Below are positions 8,951 to 19,400 of a DNA stretch of 64,000 nucleotides, in pieces. Location: the NCBI GenBank assembly GCA_016713405.1, contig JADJPF010000011.1:149285-213284 (forward strand), written 5' to 3'. The notes below the pieces were generated by a model that saw only the letters and a list, made by a program, of their open reading frames with translations, made no database searches and was not told the origin of the DNA. The position numbers were made by a program, and so were the translations under genes. The DNA comes from Blastocatellia bacterium. Lineage in GTDB: Bacteria; Acidobacteriota; Blastocatellia; Chloracidobacteriales; JADJPF01. Each line of letters opens with the position of its first letter. The first letter of the stretch is position 1.

Positions 8951-10582
8951 ATGAGTGGGAAAGCCGCAGTAATTGGTCTAGATGGAGCAACGTTTGAAGT
9001 CATTGATGTTTTAATTGATCAAGGTAAATTACCTAATCTTAAACGATTGATTGAAGAAGGTTGTACAGGTTTTTTACGTTCTTCTGTTACTCCAAATAGC
9101 TTTCCTGGCTGGACTTCCGCCGCTACAGGTACTAGCGAAGGTAGACACGGGATTTTTATGCCGCTAGTACGTCGGGAAGATAACTTTACCCTAAAAGCAA
9201 TGACAACTCTGGATATTAAAGCCAAGTCTATTTGGGAGTTGCTTTCTGAACGTGGCCGACAAGTTGGGGTAATCAATGATCCTTGTTCATTTCCTGCGGT
9301 TAAGGTCAATGGTTACTTAGTTTGTGGAATGCTTTGGCCAGGTGGCGAACATCCTTACACTTACCCACTTGAGTTAGCCAATGAGCTAGAAAAGGCTGTT
9401 CCGGGCTATGTTGTGGATGTAAATTTACACGGTAAAAATAAAGAGCAGATTGCTGATGAACTGCTAACCTCTTTAGATCGTCGCCTAGAGGCTTCCCGCT
9501 ACCTGCTAAAAAAATATCCTAGTGATTTATTTTGGACAGTTTTTACTGAATCCGACCGCGCCCAACATCGCCTTTGGGCAGCAATGGACAAAGAACATCC
9601 TAAACACCAGGAACAACCCGCTAGTATTTATAATACAATCTTTCAAATCTATGAAAAGCTTGATCATGCTGTAGGGACTCTGCTAGCTGATTTAGACTCA
9701 GAGACAACGGTTTTTATTGTCTCTGATCATGGTTTTGGCCCGTTTTATAGCGCGTTTGATATTCCTCGTTGGCTATTAGATTGCGGCTATTTAGTTGAAC
9801 GAGGAGAAAAGGCCAAATTAAAATCTGCACTTCGCCGAATTGGTGTATTAGATGAAGTTGCAAGCGTTTATCGGGCAATTCGCAAGCCTTTTCAAAAAGA
9901 AATTGGTTACGGCGTAGCTAAAATGAAGTCTCAAGAGTCTGATACACAAAATTATTTTGAAAAACTAGATTGGTCTAAGACCAAAGCTTACTATACTTTA
10001 GATGGTGGAATCAGACTAAATCTAAAGGGGCGTGAGCCACACGGGATTGTTGAGCCAGGGCAAATGGCAGAAGACATAAAACAGGAAATAAAAAATAAAT
10101 TGATTGACCATAAATATCCTAATGGTGAAAGGGTTTTTCGATATATTTTGACTCAAGAAGAAGCATTTGATGGCCCTTATCGTCATTTTGCTCCTGATTT
10201 AGTTTTATGTATCAACTATGGTGCTTATCTTGGTGATTTATCTAACGATAAATACTTGACACCATCTAATCACAACACAGGAGAGCATACACCAGACGGA
10301 ATTTTTATTGCTTGGGGAAAAAATATTCGTCAAGGGGAGCAAATTTCTGGTGCTAATCTACGAGATGTTGCCCCAACCGTGCTTTTTCACTTGGACGAAG
10401 CATTAACGCCAGAAATGGACGGACGAGTTTTACAGGAAATCTTTACACCAGAATTTCTTGCTAACAAGCAAATTAAGCGCGAAGGCACATCTTACAAAGA
10501 ATTATCACAAAACACATCAGACGAAGTTTTTGCTAGCGAAGGTATTGCAGATAAATTACGTAGCCTTGGCTATATGCAGTAG
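8951..10582 (+). CDS. AP-superfamily phosphohydrolase/phosphomutase 2
   Basis: The 543-residue protein belongs to the alkaline-phosphatase superfamily (COG3379-like). Motifs in order: VIGLDGATFEVID with the first metal ligand, FPGWTSAATGTSEGRHG with the predicted Ser/Thr nucleophile, TESDRAQHRLW, VSDHGFGPF and HNTGEHTPDG, together the two-metal site. There is no signal peptide or membrane helix, so it acts in the cytoplasm. It ends with DKLRSLGYMQ, a tail also seen in the next gene and in cysC. It is closely related to the next gene, so the pair probably arose by duplication. A role in processing sulfated or phosphorylated intermediates with CysC is inference from neighbourhood. Confidence 0.9.
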   Translation: MSGKAAVIGLDGATFEVIDVLIDQGKLPNLKRLIEEGCTGFLRSSVTPNSFPGWTSAATGTSEGRHGIFMPLVRREDNFTLKAMTTLDIKAKSIWELLSERGRQVGVINDPCSFPAVKVNGYLVCGMLWPGGEHPYTYPLELANELEKAVPGYVVDVNLHGKNKEQIADELLTSLDRRLEASRYLLKKYPSDLFWTVFTESDRAQHRLWAAMDKEHPKHQEQPASIYNTIFQIYEKLDHAVGTLLADLDSETTVFIVSDHGFGPFYSAFDIPRWLLDCGYLVERGEKAKLKSALRRIGVLDEVASVYRAIRKPFQKEIGYGVAKMKSQESDTQNYFEKLDWSKTKAYYTLDGGIRLNLKGREPHGIVEPGQMAEDIKQEIKNKLIDHKYPNGERVFRYILTQEEAFDGPYRHFAPDLVLCINYGAYLGDLSNDKYLTPSNHNTGEHTPDGIFIAWGKNIRQGEQISGANLRDVAPTVLFHLDEALTPEMDGRVLQEIFTPEFLANKQIKREGTSYKELSQNTSDEVFASEGIADKLRSLGYMQ

Positions 10583-10589
10583 TAAAACT

Positions 10590-12212
10590 ATGAGTAAAAA
10601 CCCAAAAAAACAAGCTGTAATTATTGGTTTAGATGGAGCAACTTTTGACATCATTGACCCAATGATTGCCGAAGGTAAACTACCTAATCTGCGAGAATTA
10701 ATTACTCAAGGTGTTAGCGGCCCGCTTCGCTCAACACTTCATCCAAATAGCTTTCCTGGCTGGTCAAGTTGCACTACTGGAACATCTGAAGGAATGCATG
10801 GGGTTTACTCACCTTTTATTAAACAGCCTGGTGCTTATGAATTTCGCGCAATGAGCGCGTTAGATATTCAAACAAAAACCGTTTGGGAAATACTTTCTGA
10901 ACGTCGTCGCAATGTAGGCGTGGTCAACGTTCCTACAACTTATCCAGTTGTCCCGGTAGAAGGTTTTTTAGTTACAGGAATGCTTACCCCAACTTTGCAG
11001 TCAAATTTTACACATCCAACAGAGCTAAAAAGCGAATTATTAAAAACAATTCCAGATTACATAATTGAACCTAAGCGAAATACTGATAAAGTAGAAAAAG
11101 CTGCTGAATTTCGCCTCTGCCTAGATGCTCGTCAACGAGCCTTAGATTTTCTGTTGCCAAAATATGACTGGGATTTTCTAATGATGGTTTACTCGATTTT
11201 AGACCGAACTCAGCATGATTTTTGGGCTGATATGGACAGAACACACCATAAACATGAGGCAAAAACCGAGTTTAAGAATTTTATTTATGAAATGTATGAA
11301 AAGGCAGATGTAGCTGTTGGGCGACTGCTAAAACATATTCCAGAAGGCACACCGATTTTAGTTTGTTCTGATCATGGTTTTTGTGCTTCACATTATGAAA
11401 TTCGCCTTAATGAATGGCTACGTGAACAAGGTTGGCTTGCTTATCAAGATGGGTTTGCTTGGAAAGCAAAACAAAAGCTAGCTAGCTTAAAAGAAAAAGT
11501 AGAAAATCGAATTAAAGTAGCTGCTCCAGCCGGGTGGGACAATGCTTTAGATAAAAAAGCTTTGCGGGGAAAAGCAATTTTTGAAGAAATAGATTGGTCA
11601 AAAACTAAAGTCTTCTTTGGTCAAGATCGAGGTGTTTGGATTAATTTGCAGGGGAGAGAAGCAACCGGAATTGTCCCACAAAAGGATTACCTGCCGCTTT
11701 TGCAAGAGGTAAAAACAAAGCTAAAACAGCTTAAGTCACCTTTTGATAACCTACCAGCTTTTGAGCAAGTTTTGACTAGAGAGGAAGCTTTTCAAGGTCG
11801 CTACTCTGAACTACTTCCAGATTTAGTTTTAATTACTCGTGATTCAAGTTATGTACCGTTAGAAGGTCGTAGCCAACAAGGAACTTTTATTGCTTCTAGC
11901 ACCACTTCAGGCGCACATGCTCCTTATGGAATTTTTATAGCCTGTGGAGAGGGATTTCATAAAGGGTTAAAAATAGAAAATGCTCATTTGAGAGACATTG
12001 CACCTACCGCGCTTTATGCAATGGATGAAGCATTAACAGAGGACATGGACGGACGAGTTTTGCAAGAAGCCTTTTTACCTGAAGTTTCAATGTCTCGCCC
12101 TATTCGCCGCCAAGGGAGTTCATACCGAGATGGTGTTAGCTCAAATGCTTTTGAAGATGGCGAAGAGGAAGAAATTAAAGAACGAATGCGGGCATTAGGC
12201 TATATTAGTTAA
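10590..12212 (+). CDS. AP-superfamily phosphohydrolase/phosphomutase 3
   Basis: The 540-residue protein is a paralogue of the preceding gene. It has IIGLDGATFDIID, FPGWSSCTTGTSEGMHG (nucleophile region), DRTQHDFW, CSDHGFCASH and SGAHAPYGIF. The start at 10590 (MSKNPKK) is chosen because the family motif begins directly after it and it follows the upstream stop by seven bases; an earlier in-frame Met at 10458 would overlap the upstream gene by 125 bases. The C-terminus is acidic and ends RMRALGYIS. Translation is probably coupled to the gene before. The downstream neighbour is convergent, 12 bases away. Confidence 0.9.
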   Translation: MSKNPKKQAVIIGLDGATFDIIDPMIAEGKLPNLRELITQGVSGPLRSTLHPNSFPGWSSCTTGTSEGMHGVYSPFIKQPGAYEFRAMSALDIQTKTVWEILSERRRNVGVVNVPTTYPVVPVEGFLVTGMLTPTLQSNFTHPTELKSELLKTIPDYIIEPKRNTDKVEKAAEFRLCLDARQRALDFLLPKYDWDFLMMVYSILDRTQHDFWADMDRTHHKHEAKTEFKNFIYEMYEKADVAVGRLLKHIPEGTPILVCSDHGFCASHYEIRLNEWLREQGWLAYQDGFAWKAKQKLASLKEKVENRIKVAAPAGWDNALDKKALRGKAIFEEIDWSKTKVFFGQDRGVWINLQGREATGIVPQKDYLPLLQEVKTKLKQLKSPFDNLPAFEQVLTREEAFQGRYSELLPDLVLITRDSSYVPLEGRSQQGTFIASSTTSGAHAPYGIFIACGEGFHKGLKIENAHLRDIAPTALYAMDEALTEDMDGRVLQEAFLPEVSMSRPIRRQGSSYRDGVSSNAFEDGEEEEIKERMRALGYIS

Positions 12213-12224
12213 TATAATAGTCTA

Positions 12225-12692
12225 CTAATAACTACATAATCCAAAATAAAATCTATTTTTTAGAGGATCTACAGCAAAGCGTAGATGTTCAAGAAAAGTT
12301 TTAAGCCCTAGGACGGTTGGATAATTTGCCCAAACTTCTTTATCTATATTTTGTGGAACAAAAACAGACGACTCTATAGATAAATTTTCTCCTTCCTGAG
12401 CAAGCAGAGTTATTGATAGACGGTGTAAATCCCCTAATATTTTGTTACCTCGGATGTTATATTTTATTTCCTGTATTGCAGCAGATGAATTTATTGCTAT
12501 TGCATCTGCTACTTCTGGCGAACAAACAACATAAGGCGAGGCTGTATCAATAAAAGCTGAGGTGCGAAAGCTTTCAATTTCTATAGGAATCATAATGCGT
12601 TCTGTAGAATCTGAGCCTGTTGCAGGTCTATAGTCGTAAGGTGTCCAAGCCCTTGTAAAAGGCGTTCCATCTGCAAAGGAAAGAGCCATCAA
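12225..12692 (-). CDS. Retropepsin-like aspartyl protease-fold protein (putative)
   Basis: The 155-residue protein has an aspartyl-protease-like block AFIDTASPYVVC (D49-T50-A51). In clan AA retropepsins the catalytic motif is D-T/S-G, so the Ala in place of Gly is a variant and activity is not certain. A later segment (TVLGLKTFLEHLRFAVDP) matches the hydrophobic-hydrophobic-Gly element plus strand seen in bacterial one-domain retropepsins. The ATG overlaps the stop of the upstream gene by four bases (ATGA type), so the two are translationally coupled. There is no signal peptide. Confidence 0.65.
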   Translation of the reverse strand: MMALSFADGTPFTRAWTPYDYRPATGSDSTERIMIPIEIESFRTSAFIDTASPYVVCSPEVADAIAINSSAAIQEIKYNIRGNKILGDLHRLSITLLAQEGENLSIESSVFVPQNIDKEVWANYPTVLGLKTFLEHLRFAVDPLKNRFYFGLCSY

Positions 12693-13435
12693 TGTACCTT
12701 TGTAAAGTAAATGTTTTTATGCTCAGAAAATTTTAAGGTAAGTGTTTTAAGAGATTTAGATGCTTCTAGTAGCAAGCCATTTTTTAAGGCTACCCATTGA
12801 CCTTTATATTTTTGTCTATTGTTTATTATCCATTTAGAATTAGCTTCTAAATCAGAATTAGCTATTTGATTTTTAGAGATAAGGACAGGATTTTTAAGGA
12901 TAAAAGCAAATTTTTCTAATTCTAGGTTTTGAGGATATAACTTAGCACCTAGAAGTGAAAGTTTTTGAGCAGCAAAAACAGCCTCAACTTCTAATGCAAG
13001 GCGGATGACATAAATAAAATGCTTGGCAGGGTGTTTTGTCCAGTCTATTTTATTTATTTCTTTTACAAAAAGACCAATATTTCCAGATTTTGTTAAATTC
13101 TCCAAATAAACTATTTTGTCAAAATAGCTGCTATCAGTGCTGTCATTATAAGTTGGATGGAAAGATTGCTCATAAGATAAACTATTATTGGATAGAAAGT
13201 TATTTATCCAATCTATTTTATTTGCATTTTTTAGAAAAAGCTTAATGTTTCCTACAGTTTCTTGATAAACTGCTTGATCAAAATAATTATTCCAATATAT
13301 TGAAAACAATAGCTTATCATAAGATAAGTTATTGTTAGATAAGAAGTTATTTGAAATAGGATCTAATCTATTTTTGTTAGTATTTTTAAGATTAGATTGT
13401 ATAGGGATAAGATTAAAAGTTTGATACATAAACAA
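12689..13435 (-). CDS. Hypothetical protein with internal duplication and DUF5678-like C-terminus
   Basis: The 248-residue protein is not recognised as a whole. Its first half contains two related segments: NNFLSNNNLSY...NIKLFLKNANKIDW and NNFLSNNSLSY...NIGLFVKEINKIDW, a duplication also visible in the DNA. The last 50 residues (YKGQWVALKNGLLLEAS, then TLKF and FTKV) resemble the DUF5678 pattern. It is coupled by a four-base overlap to the retropepsin-like gene, suggesting a two-protein unit. A good ribosome-binding site (AGGAG) precedes its ATG. No signal peptide or membrane segment is seen. Confidence 0.7.
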   Translation of the reverse strand: MFMYQTFNLIPIQSNLKNTNKNRLDPISNNFLSNNNLSYDKLLFSIYWNNYFDQAVYQETVGNIKLFLKNANKIDWINNFLSNNSLSYEQSFHPTYNDSTDSSYFDKIVYLENLTKSGNIGLFVKEINKIDWTKHPAKHFIYVIRLALEVEAVFAAQKLSLLGAKLYPQNLELEKFAFILKNPVLISKNQIANSDLEANSKWIINNRQKYKGQWVALKNGLLLEASKSLKTLTLKFSEHKNIYFTKVH

Positions 13436-13532
13436 TCTCCTTTTAAGATTAAAAATTTTAGAAAACAGTTAGAAGATTATAACTTTTTGGGAGTTGTTTA
13501 TAAAGTTAGTTAGATAGCTATTTTTAAGATCA

Positions 13533-13727
13533 TTAATCAATAATTTCTTTAACTCTACCTACTTCGCCTGTTTGAATGCGAACTTTAATTCCATGTGGAT
13601 GATAAGCAGATTTTGTCAAAATATCTTTAACAATTCCTTGGGTAGTTTTGCCTGTTCGTTGGTCTTGTTTTAGCACTATATTTACTTTAAGACCTGGGGT
13701 TATTTCTTTATTTTGTTGGTTTCTCAT
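13533..13727 (-). CDS. ywbE: YwbE family protein
   Basis: The 64-residue protein matches the small YwbE/DUF2196 family in length and sequence: an N-terminal GLKVNIVLKQDQRTGK segment followed by GIVKDILTKS and HPHGIKVRI, then VGRV. It is a small basic protein with a KOW-like beta-barrel pattern. The function is not established. It begins three bases after the stop of the zinc-ribbon membrane protein upstream, so the two are probably one transcript. Confidence 0.88.
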   Translation of the reverse strand: MRNQQNKEITPGLKVNIVLKQDQRTGKTTQGIVKDILTKSAYHPHGIKVRIQTGEVGRVKEIID

Positions 13728-13730
13728 CTT

Positions 13731-14216
13731 TTAAGATTCCTTATTTATCTTTTTAGTCACTTTATTTTCTTTCCATTCTTTGTAGCGTTTTTGAGTAGCT
13801 TCTGAGCTTAAAGGTTTGGCGAGTTTTTGAAAGATATTACTTAGTGCTGCTGCTCCAGTTATGGCTAAACCAATAAATAAACTAAGAACAATTGCTAGAG
13901 GAATAAAAACTATTTTGCTTGAAATTGGCAGTCCACTTTGGAAAAATAAACTGCCTACAAAGCCTAGAATAACAGAAAGAATAACAATCTTTTTTTCTGT
14001 GCTGCCAAAATATTTGTTTGAAGATAAAAACTTTTGCATCCCATCTGCAAAACTAGAAGCATTAAGATCTAGTGCTACATGTGGGTGCTGGGATTTGTTT
14101 TTTTTGTTATAGCCACAATGTACACAAGTTTTAGTGTGACGTGTAATTAGATAGCTTTTGCCGCATACATCACATTTTTTAGTAATAATGTCTTTTTCTA
14201 GTGCATATTGTGGCAT
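13731..14216 (-). CDS. Zinc-ribbon membrane protein, unknown function
   Basis: The 161-residue protein starts with a zinc ribbon (C15, C18, C31, C34), followed by a polar linker and two hydrophobic segments at about 77-94 and 101-125 that read as transmembrane helices. The C-terminus is strongly charged (Lys/Glu-rich). The spacing of the four cysteines is the same as in the small membrane protein at 19547-19882, although the rest differs. It is probably an inner-membrane protein with a cytoplasmic ribbon. No functional family is recognised. Confidence 0.75.
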   Translation of the reverse strand: MPQYALEKDIITKKCDVCGKSYLITRHTKTCVHCGYNKKNKSQHPHVALDLNASSFADGMQKFLSSNKYFGSTEKKIVILSVILGFVGSLFFQSGLPISSKIVFIPLAIVLSLFIGLAITGAAALSNIFQKLAKPLSSEATQKRYKEWKENKVTKKINKES

Positions 14217-14251
14217 AATTAATTTAACTTACAGCTTACTAGCTAAGATAT

Positions 14252-16039
14252 TTACTTTCTTTTGATCTTTTTACCTGCTTTTTGCAACAATTCTTCATAT
14301 TGAAGTTTGCCATTAGCATTGTCTCCTGCTAAAAAATAACAAAACGATAAACGATAAATTGCATCTACATAATCAGGATAAATACTTGTAGCTTGTTTGT
14401 AACTATTGATTGCAGCCAAGTAATTTTTTTGTTTTTCCAACTTCTTTCCTTCATTAAATGATGTCTTAGCTTTAGTTAACACCATAGAAAGCAAATTGTT
14501 TCCTTTTTTAGTTGCTTCAGGGGTATTTAATTTTAAGTAGCCTTGACTGATTTTATATTGAAGATCAGGATAATTGTTATTGTCTGATAAAGTTTCATAA
14601 GCCGCAATAGATTCTTCATATTTTGAAGTTTGGAAATAACTATTACCTAGTTTATAAACATTGTCTTTGTCGTCTGGACTTAATGAGCGAATTTTTTCAA
14701 GTATGGTTATTGCTGATGAATAATCTTTTAAGCTTAAATAACTATTAGCTAAATATTGATAAGCTTCAAGGCGATCAGGAAATAAAGATACTATTTTTTT
14801 TAGAAGAGGAGCAGCGGCATCAAACTTCTCTAATCTGTAATAAGCAATACCTAATAAAAACTCTGCTTCAGGGTAATTTGGTTTGATTTTTATAGCCTTG
14901 TTTAAAGGGTCAACAGCTTTTGTAAAATCTCCTAGTCTTGTATGTGTTGCACCTAATTGATAATGTGCTTCTGCTAATTCTGGTTTAAGTTGGATAGCTT
15001 TGCTAAAAGCTGATATTGCTTCATTAGTTTTATTTAAGGTTAAAAAATTAAGTCCTAAATGATAATAAGCTTCTGGATAAGCTTCATTATTTTTAGTTGC
15101 TGTAGTCAAAGTTGCTACAGCTTCTGTGGCTAGGTTTAAGCGTTGATAGTTTTTGCCTAGTGCAAAATGTGCTTCTGCAAAATCATTTTTAACTTGTATT
15201 GCTTGACGGTAATAATCCATTGCTTGGGAAATATCGCCTTTTTGCTCATAGGCTTGAGCAAGGCTAAAGAAAACTTTTGCTGAATTAGGAGAAAATTCTA
15301 AAGATTTATTAAAAGAATCTATGGCTTGAGTATAATTTCCTGATTTGAGGTCTGATAAACCTATACGATGATAGCTATCAGCAATTTCTATTTTAATTTG
15401 TGGTTCTTGATTAATATTAAAAGCGTCTTTGTAGGCACTAATAGCTTCTCTATAACGTTCAGCTTTTGCTTCTCTTAGTCCAATGCGATGATAAGTTGTT
15501 GCAACTTCTGATTCAATCTGTTTTGTTAGTGCAATTTGTTCAGCTAAGTTATTTTGATGTTCTAGAACTTTTCTAAAAGAAATAATAGCCTCGTTTAATA
15601 AACCTTCTTCACGTTGTGCAATGGCTAATCTATAATAGGCATCAGCAAGTTCAGGTCTGACCTTATCGCTAATTTCTACTTTTGTAGTTATTGCTTGTAG
15701 AAAAGTTTGAATTGATGGTTGATACTGACCAGTTTCTTTTTGAACCCGCCCTTGTTTAAGAAGTGAAAGAGCCTCTACAAGCTTAAAATCAATTTCTTCC
15801 TCTGTGTTATTAGCCACTTTATCCGCAGGGTTATCTATTACAACACCTGTTGCAGAAATCACTTTTGGCTGAGGTGGCTTGCTGGGTTTGTTTTTAGATT
15901 GTTTAGATTGTTTATTAGTTGATTGACTGTAAACATCCATATTAGAACTAGTTAAAGAGAATATTAATATTAGTGCAAATAGTTTAGTAAGATGGAGAGT
16001 TATTTTTGGTTGGGACGAGAAATTTTTGTTTTTGGTCAT
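14252..16039 (-). CDS. Exported tetratricopeptide-repeat protein
   Basis: The 595-residue protein has a hydrophobic N-terminal segment (about 11-34) that reads as a signal peptide or anchor, then a Lys/Pro/Ser-rich linker, then about 13-14 TPR units from about 85 to 585 (repeats of the type A-x-x-x-L-G-x-x-Y, e.g. AEAHYQLGATHTRLGDF). TPR arrays are protein-interaction scaffolds; no catalytic domain is present. It lies head-to-head with the M50 protease gene across a 410-base gap. It is probably periplasmic or envelope-associated. Confidence 0.88.
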   Translation of the reverse strand: MTKNKNFSSQPKITLHLTKLFALILIFSLTSSNMDVYSQSTNKQSKQSKNKPSKPPQPKVISATGVVIDNPADKVANNTEEEIDFKLVEALSLLKQGRVQKETGQYQPSIQTFLQAITTKVEISDKVRPELADAYYRLAIAQREEGLLNEAIISFRKVLEHQNNLAEQIALTKQIESEVATTYHRIGLREAKAERYREAISAYKDAFNINQEPQIKIEIADSYHRIGLSDLKSGNYTQAIDSFNKSLEFSPNSAKVFFSLAQAYEQKGDISQAMDYYRQAIQVKNDFAEAHFALGKNYQRLNLATEAVATLTTATKNNEAYPEAYYHLGLNFLTLNKTNEAISAFSKAIQLKPELAEAHYQLGATHTRLGDFTKAVDPLNKAIKIKPNYPEAEFLLGIAYYRLEKFDAAAPLLKKIVSLFPDRLEAYQYLANSYLSLKDYSSAITILEKIRSLSPDDKDNVYKLGNSYFQTSKYEESIAAYETLSDNNNYPDLQYKISQGYLKLNTPEATKKGNNLLSMVLTKAKTSFNEGKKLEKQKNYLAAINSYKQATSIYPDYVDAIYRLSFCYFLAGDNANGKLQYEELLQKAGKKIKRK

Positions 16040-16449
16040 TATTTTATCTCAGCTTATTGGAATTAAATTAATTTTATTTAGGGTCTAAGAGCTTGAAGAT
16101 TTTTACATATTTCTTCTTTGCTGAGAAGTCAAGCTGTCAAATAAATAAGCTAAATATCTGAACAATAAACAGATAGGATAAACAAAGCTTATATTAACTA
16201 AAAATAAAACTAATAAAAATTTAATAATTGCTCGATAAAACTAACTAAAACTAGAAAAAAATCTTTTAGTTTTAGTTAATTATTTTATTGCTAAAAACTT
16301 CCTATTGGCTTATAAAACTTTCTGTATAGTATATAAGCTACTAGGTGCTTATCAAATAGAAAGTAACTTAGTATATATCTATACAAAAGCAGGTATAAAG
16401 ATAGGTGATTTACTAGAAATAATACTGTTTTGGCTAAAGAGGGGTTAAT
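16040..16449. promoter_or_regulatory. Divergent intergenic region with a hairpin
   Basis: This AT-rich gap separates two divergently transcribed genes and must hold both promoters, although I cannot place -35/-10 boxes with confidence. Positions 16242-16252 and 16268-16278 are perfect 11-base inverted repeats (taactaaaact / agttttagtta) that can pair further inward. Because both flanking genes start here, the hairpin is not a terminator and may be an operator or leader structure. No small gene is seen. Confidence 0.45.
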
Positions 16450-19400
16450 ATGTGGTTTATTGAAATAATAGCATATATTGCAGCGTTATTTTTCTTAGTC
16501 AAAGGTTTACAATATGCAATTGTTTGGGCTAGATTGATGCAGAGAAGAAACCAATTACCTTACAATGAATGTGTTGATAGTTCTCAAGTTCCAGAAAATC
16601 TTAATCCTATTTGGGCCCAAACACACAAAGCTTTAGATTCTTTGGGATTTCAATATGCTTACTCACAAAAAGCGACTCAAACAAATAAAGTAGCTTTTTA
16701 CCAAATATATGTGCATCCAAATATTCCTGCTTTTGCTTCTGTTAGTTCTACTTTACTGCCTGGCTGGATACGCTCTTTTGATGTTATTTTTACTTCAATT
16801 TTTGATAATGGAAAGACAATGATTACTACAGATTGTTTAGATAATATTACTTTACCATTACCAAAAAACTTTCAAACTAACACTTATTATTTTGCAGATT
16901 TATCAAAACAATGGTTAGTTCATCAACAATGGATTAATCAGATAAGACAAAAAGAGGACACAGAAGCTATTTATTGCACTGTTGAGGAATTTTTACAAAA
17001 TCAAAATAGCTTTGCAAAAGAAGCTCTTTCTTATCAAATTGAAAATGGTTGGGCCGTAGAAGTAGGCTCAGAAGGGGAATGGCGATATAGTGCTAAAGGG
17101 GCAGCAAAACTACTTGCACCTATTTTTTATGTTAGTAAAAAATTAACAGAAATATCTAAAAAAATATCTAAAGAACAGTCTAAAAATATTACAGAAAATA
17201 AAAGTAATGTATCAGATAGTACCAGTTTTTTAGGTGAATCAAATACACAAGCCCAATTAAACGCAGATATTCTAGCTTTTGAGCAAGCTATTGCAGATGA
17301 AAATAATCGGGTGAAGTGGGGTTGGGTGACTAAGGCAGGATTATTTTTAGTAAGTGTGGTAGTAGCTGCTCTAGCCTTTGGTATAAGTTTTTCATGGCAA
17401 ACAGTGTTTATATTGCTTGGAGTTTTACTAATACATGAGTTAGGTCATTTAGCAGGAATGGTTTTATTTGGATTTAAGGATACTCAAGTATTGTTTTTAC
17501 CTTTTTTAGGGGCCGTAACTATTGGAGATAAAGAAGATGCTACACCACTGCAAAAACTAGTTATTTATTTACTTGGGCCTGTTCCTGGGGTAATAGGTGG
17601 TTTTGTAGCTGCATATATTTACTTAATTACTTTCAATGAACTTTGGTATGAAATAGCACTAATTTCTATTATTCTTAATTATATTAACTTACTACCTATT
17701 TTACCGTTGGATGGTGGGCGAGTCTTAGAAGCCTTGGTTTATGTACGTTTTCCAAGAGCGCAAACAGTAATTTATATAATAAATTCTCTAGTCCTATTTT
17801 TAGCTTGGTGGTTACTTAATGATAAAATCATACTATTTTTAGCTATTAGTACTATTATTAGCTTGCCTGTGCAGTGGCAATTTTCTATTGCTGCAAGCCG
17901 AATAAATAGGCTTTTGCCAAAAGAGCATGATCGTAAAATTAGATTGCAAACTATTTTTCAAGTCTTGACTGCACCTCCATTTATTAAACAAACCTGGGCA
18001 GAACGTTATTTACTAGCAAAAAAGCTAGTTTCACATTTTTCTAATGTAATGCCTACAGTTAAAGTAATGATAATAGGAGGTTTTATCTATTTATTAATGT
18101 TAGGTTTACCAATTTATGGATTGATTGGTTGGGTAGCAGTTGATTGGTGGTCAGCACGTAATTACACATCCACAAATACATCTATAGAAGAACCAATAGA
18201 AAAACTAATAGAAAAACCTGATTGGGAAACAAAACTAAAACAACTTACTGATCCAGCAAAACGCTGGGATGTTTTAATTGAAGCAGGAGATTGGCAGTTA
18301 GAAGAAGATTATGAGTCTGATAGTAATGCAACTTTAGAAAAAACTAAACAATATTATTTAGAAGCTTTTGAAATTGCTAAAGGATTTGGACTAAAAGATC
18401 CACGCTATTTAGAAAGCTTAAATAGATTAGCAGGAGTTTTACCAGAGAAAGAGGTAAAAGATTACTATTTACAAGCACTTAACCAAATGGAAAAAGGCTT
18501 TGATAAAAATGATATTCAAATAGCTAGTTTGTTAGAAAGACTTGCATTTTTGCCTAAGAAGCGTTCAGATGAAGAAATCCAATACTTAGAACGAGCTTTA
18601 GAGATAAGAAATAATAACTTATCAACCACAAACAACGATATAGATTCCTTATTATACTTAATAGTTAGTAATAGTATTTCCTTAGCTGATTTTTATATAG
18701 AGAAAAAAGATAGCGACAAGGCAGAAAAACTACTAATAAAAACTATAGAATTTTGTGAATCAAACAAAAAACTTAAAAATCGAAGTATAAGTGTTTTAGA
18801 AAAATTATCAGATATTTACCTAAAAGAAGGCTTAACTTCAAAAGCAAGGCTTATATTAACAGAGAAATATAATAAATTAGCTTCGCTTCCAGACACAAAA
18901 CAAGAACTTTATTTCAGCACATTAATTAACAATATAGCTTGGATTTGTATATTAGAAAAAGATTTTGAAACAGCTAATAAATTATTTGAAAAAAAATTAG
19001 CTTTAGAAACAAGTAGGTTTGAAATAAATCAGCTTGGACTAGTACCTTGGTTTTTAAGTAGGCTTTATGGGACTGATAAACAAATCAAAGTTACTTTTCT
19101 ACCTCATTTGTTAGATATTTGCTATCTAAAAATCCAAGAAGGAAAATTAGATTTAGCACAAGAAACTTTTAGACAAATTGAAGAAATACTTAAAGCTAAT
19201 AAATTTCAAAACCTAGAACAATATGCTAAATCTATTGATCAAAAAGCTAAGTTTTCTGCTAAATTTGCCAAGGAGAAATTATTAACTGAGGGAAATAATG
19301 AAGAACTGGAGATTGAAGAAGAGTTAACAGAAAAAGAGAGTGGATTATCAGAAGAACTAAAAGAACTAAAAGAACTAAAAGAACTAAAAGAACTAAAAGA

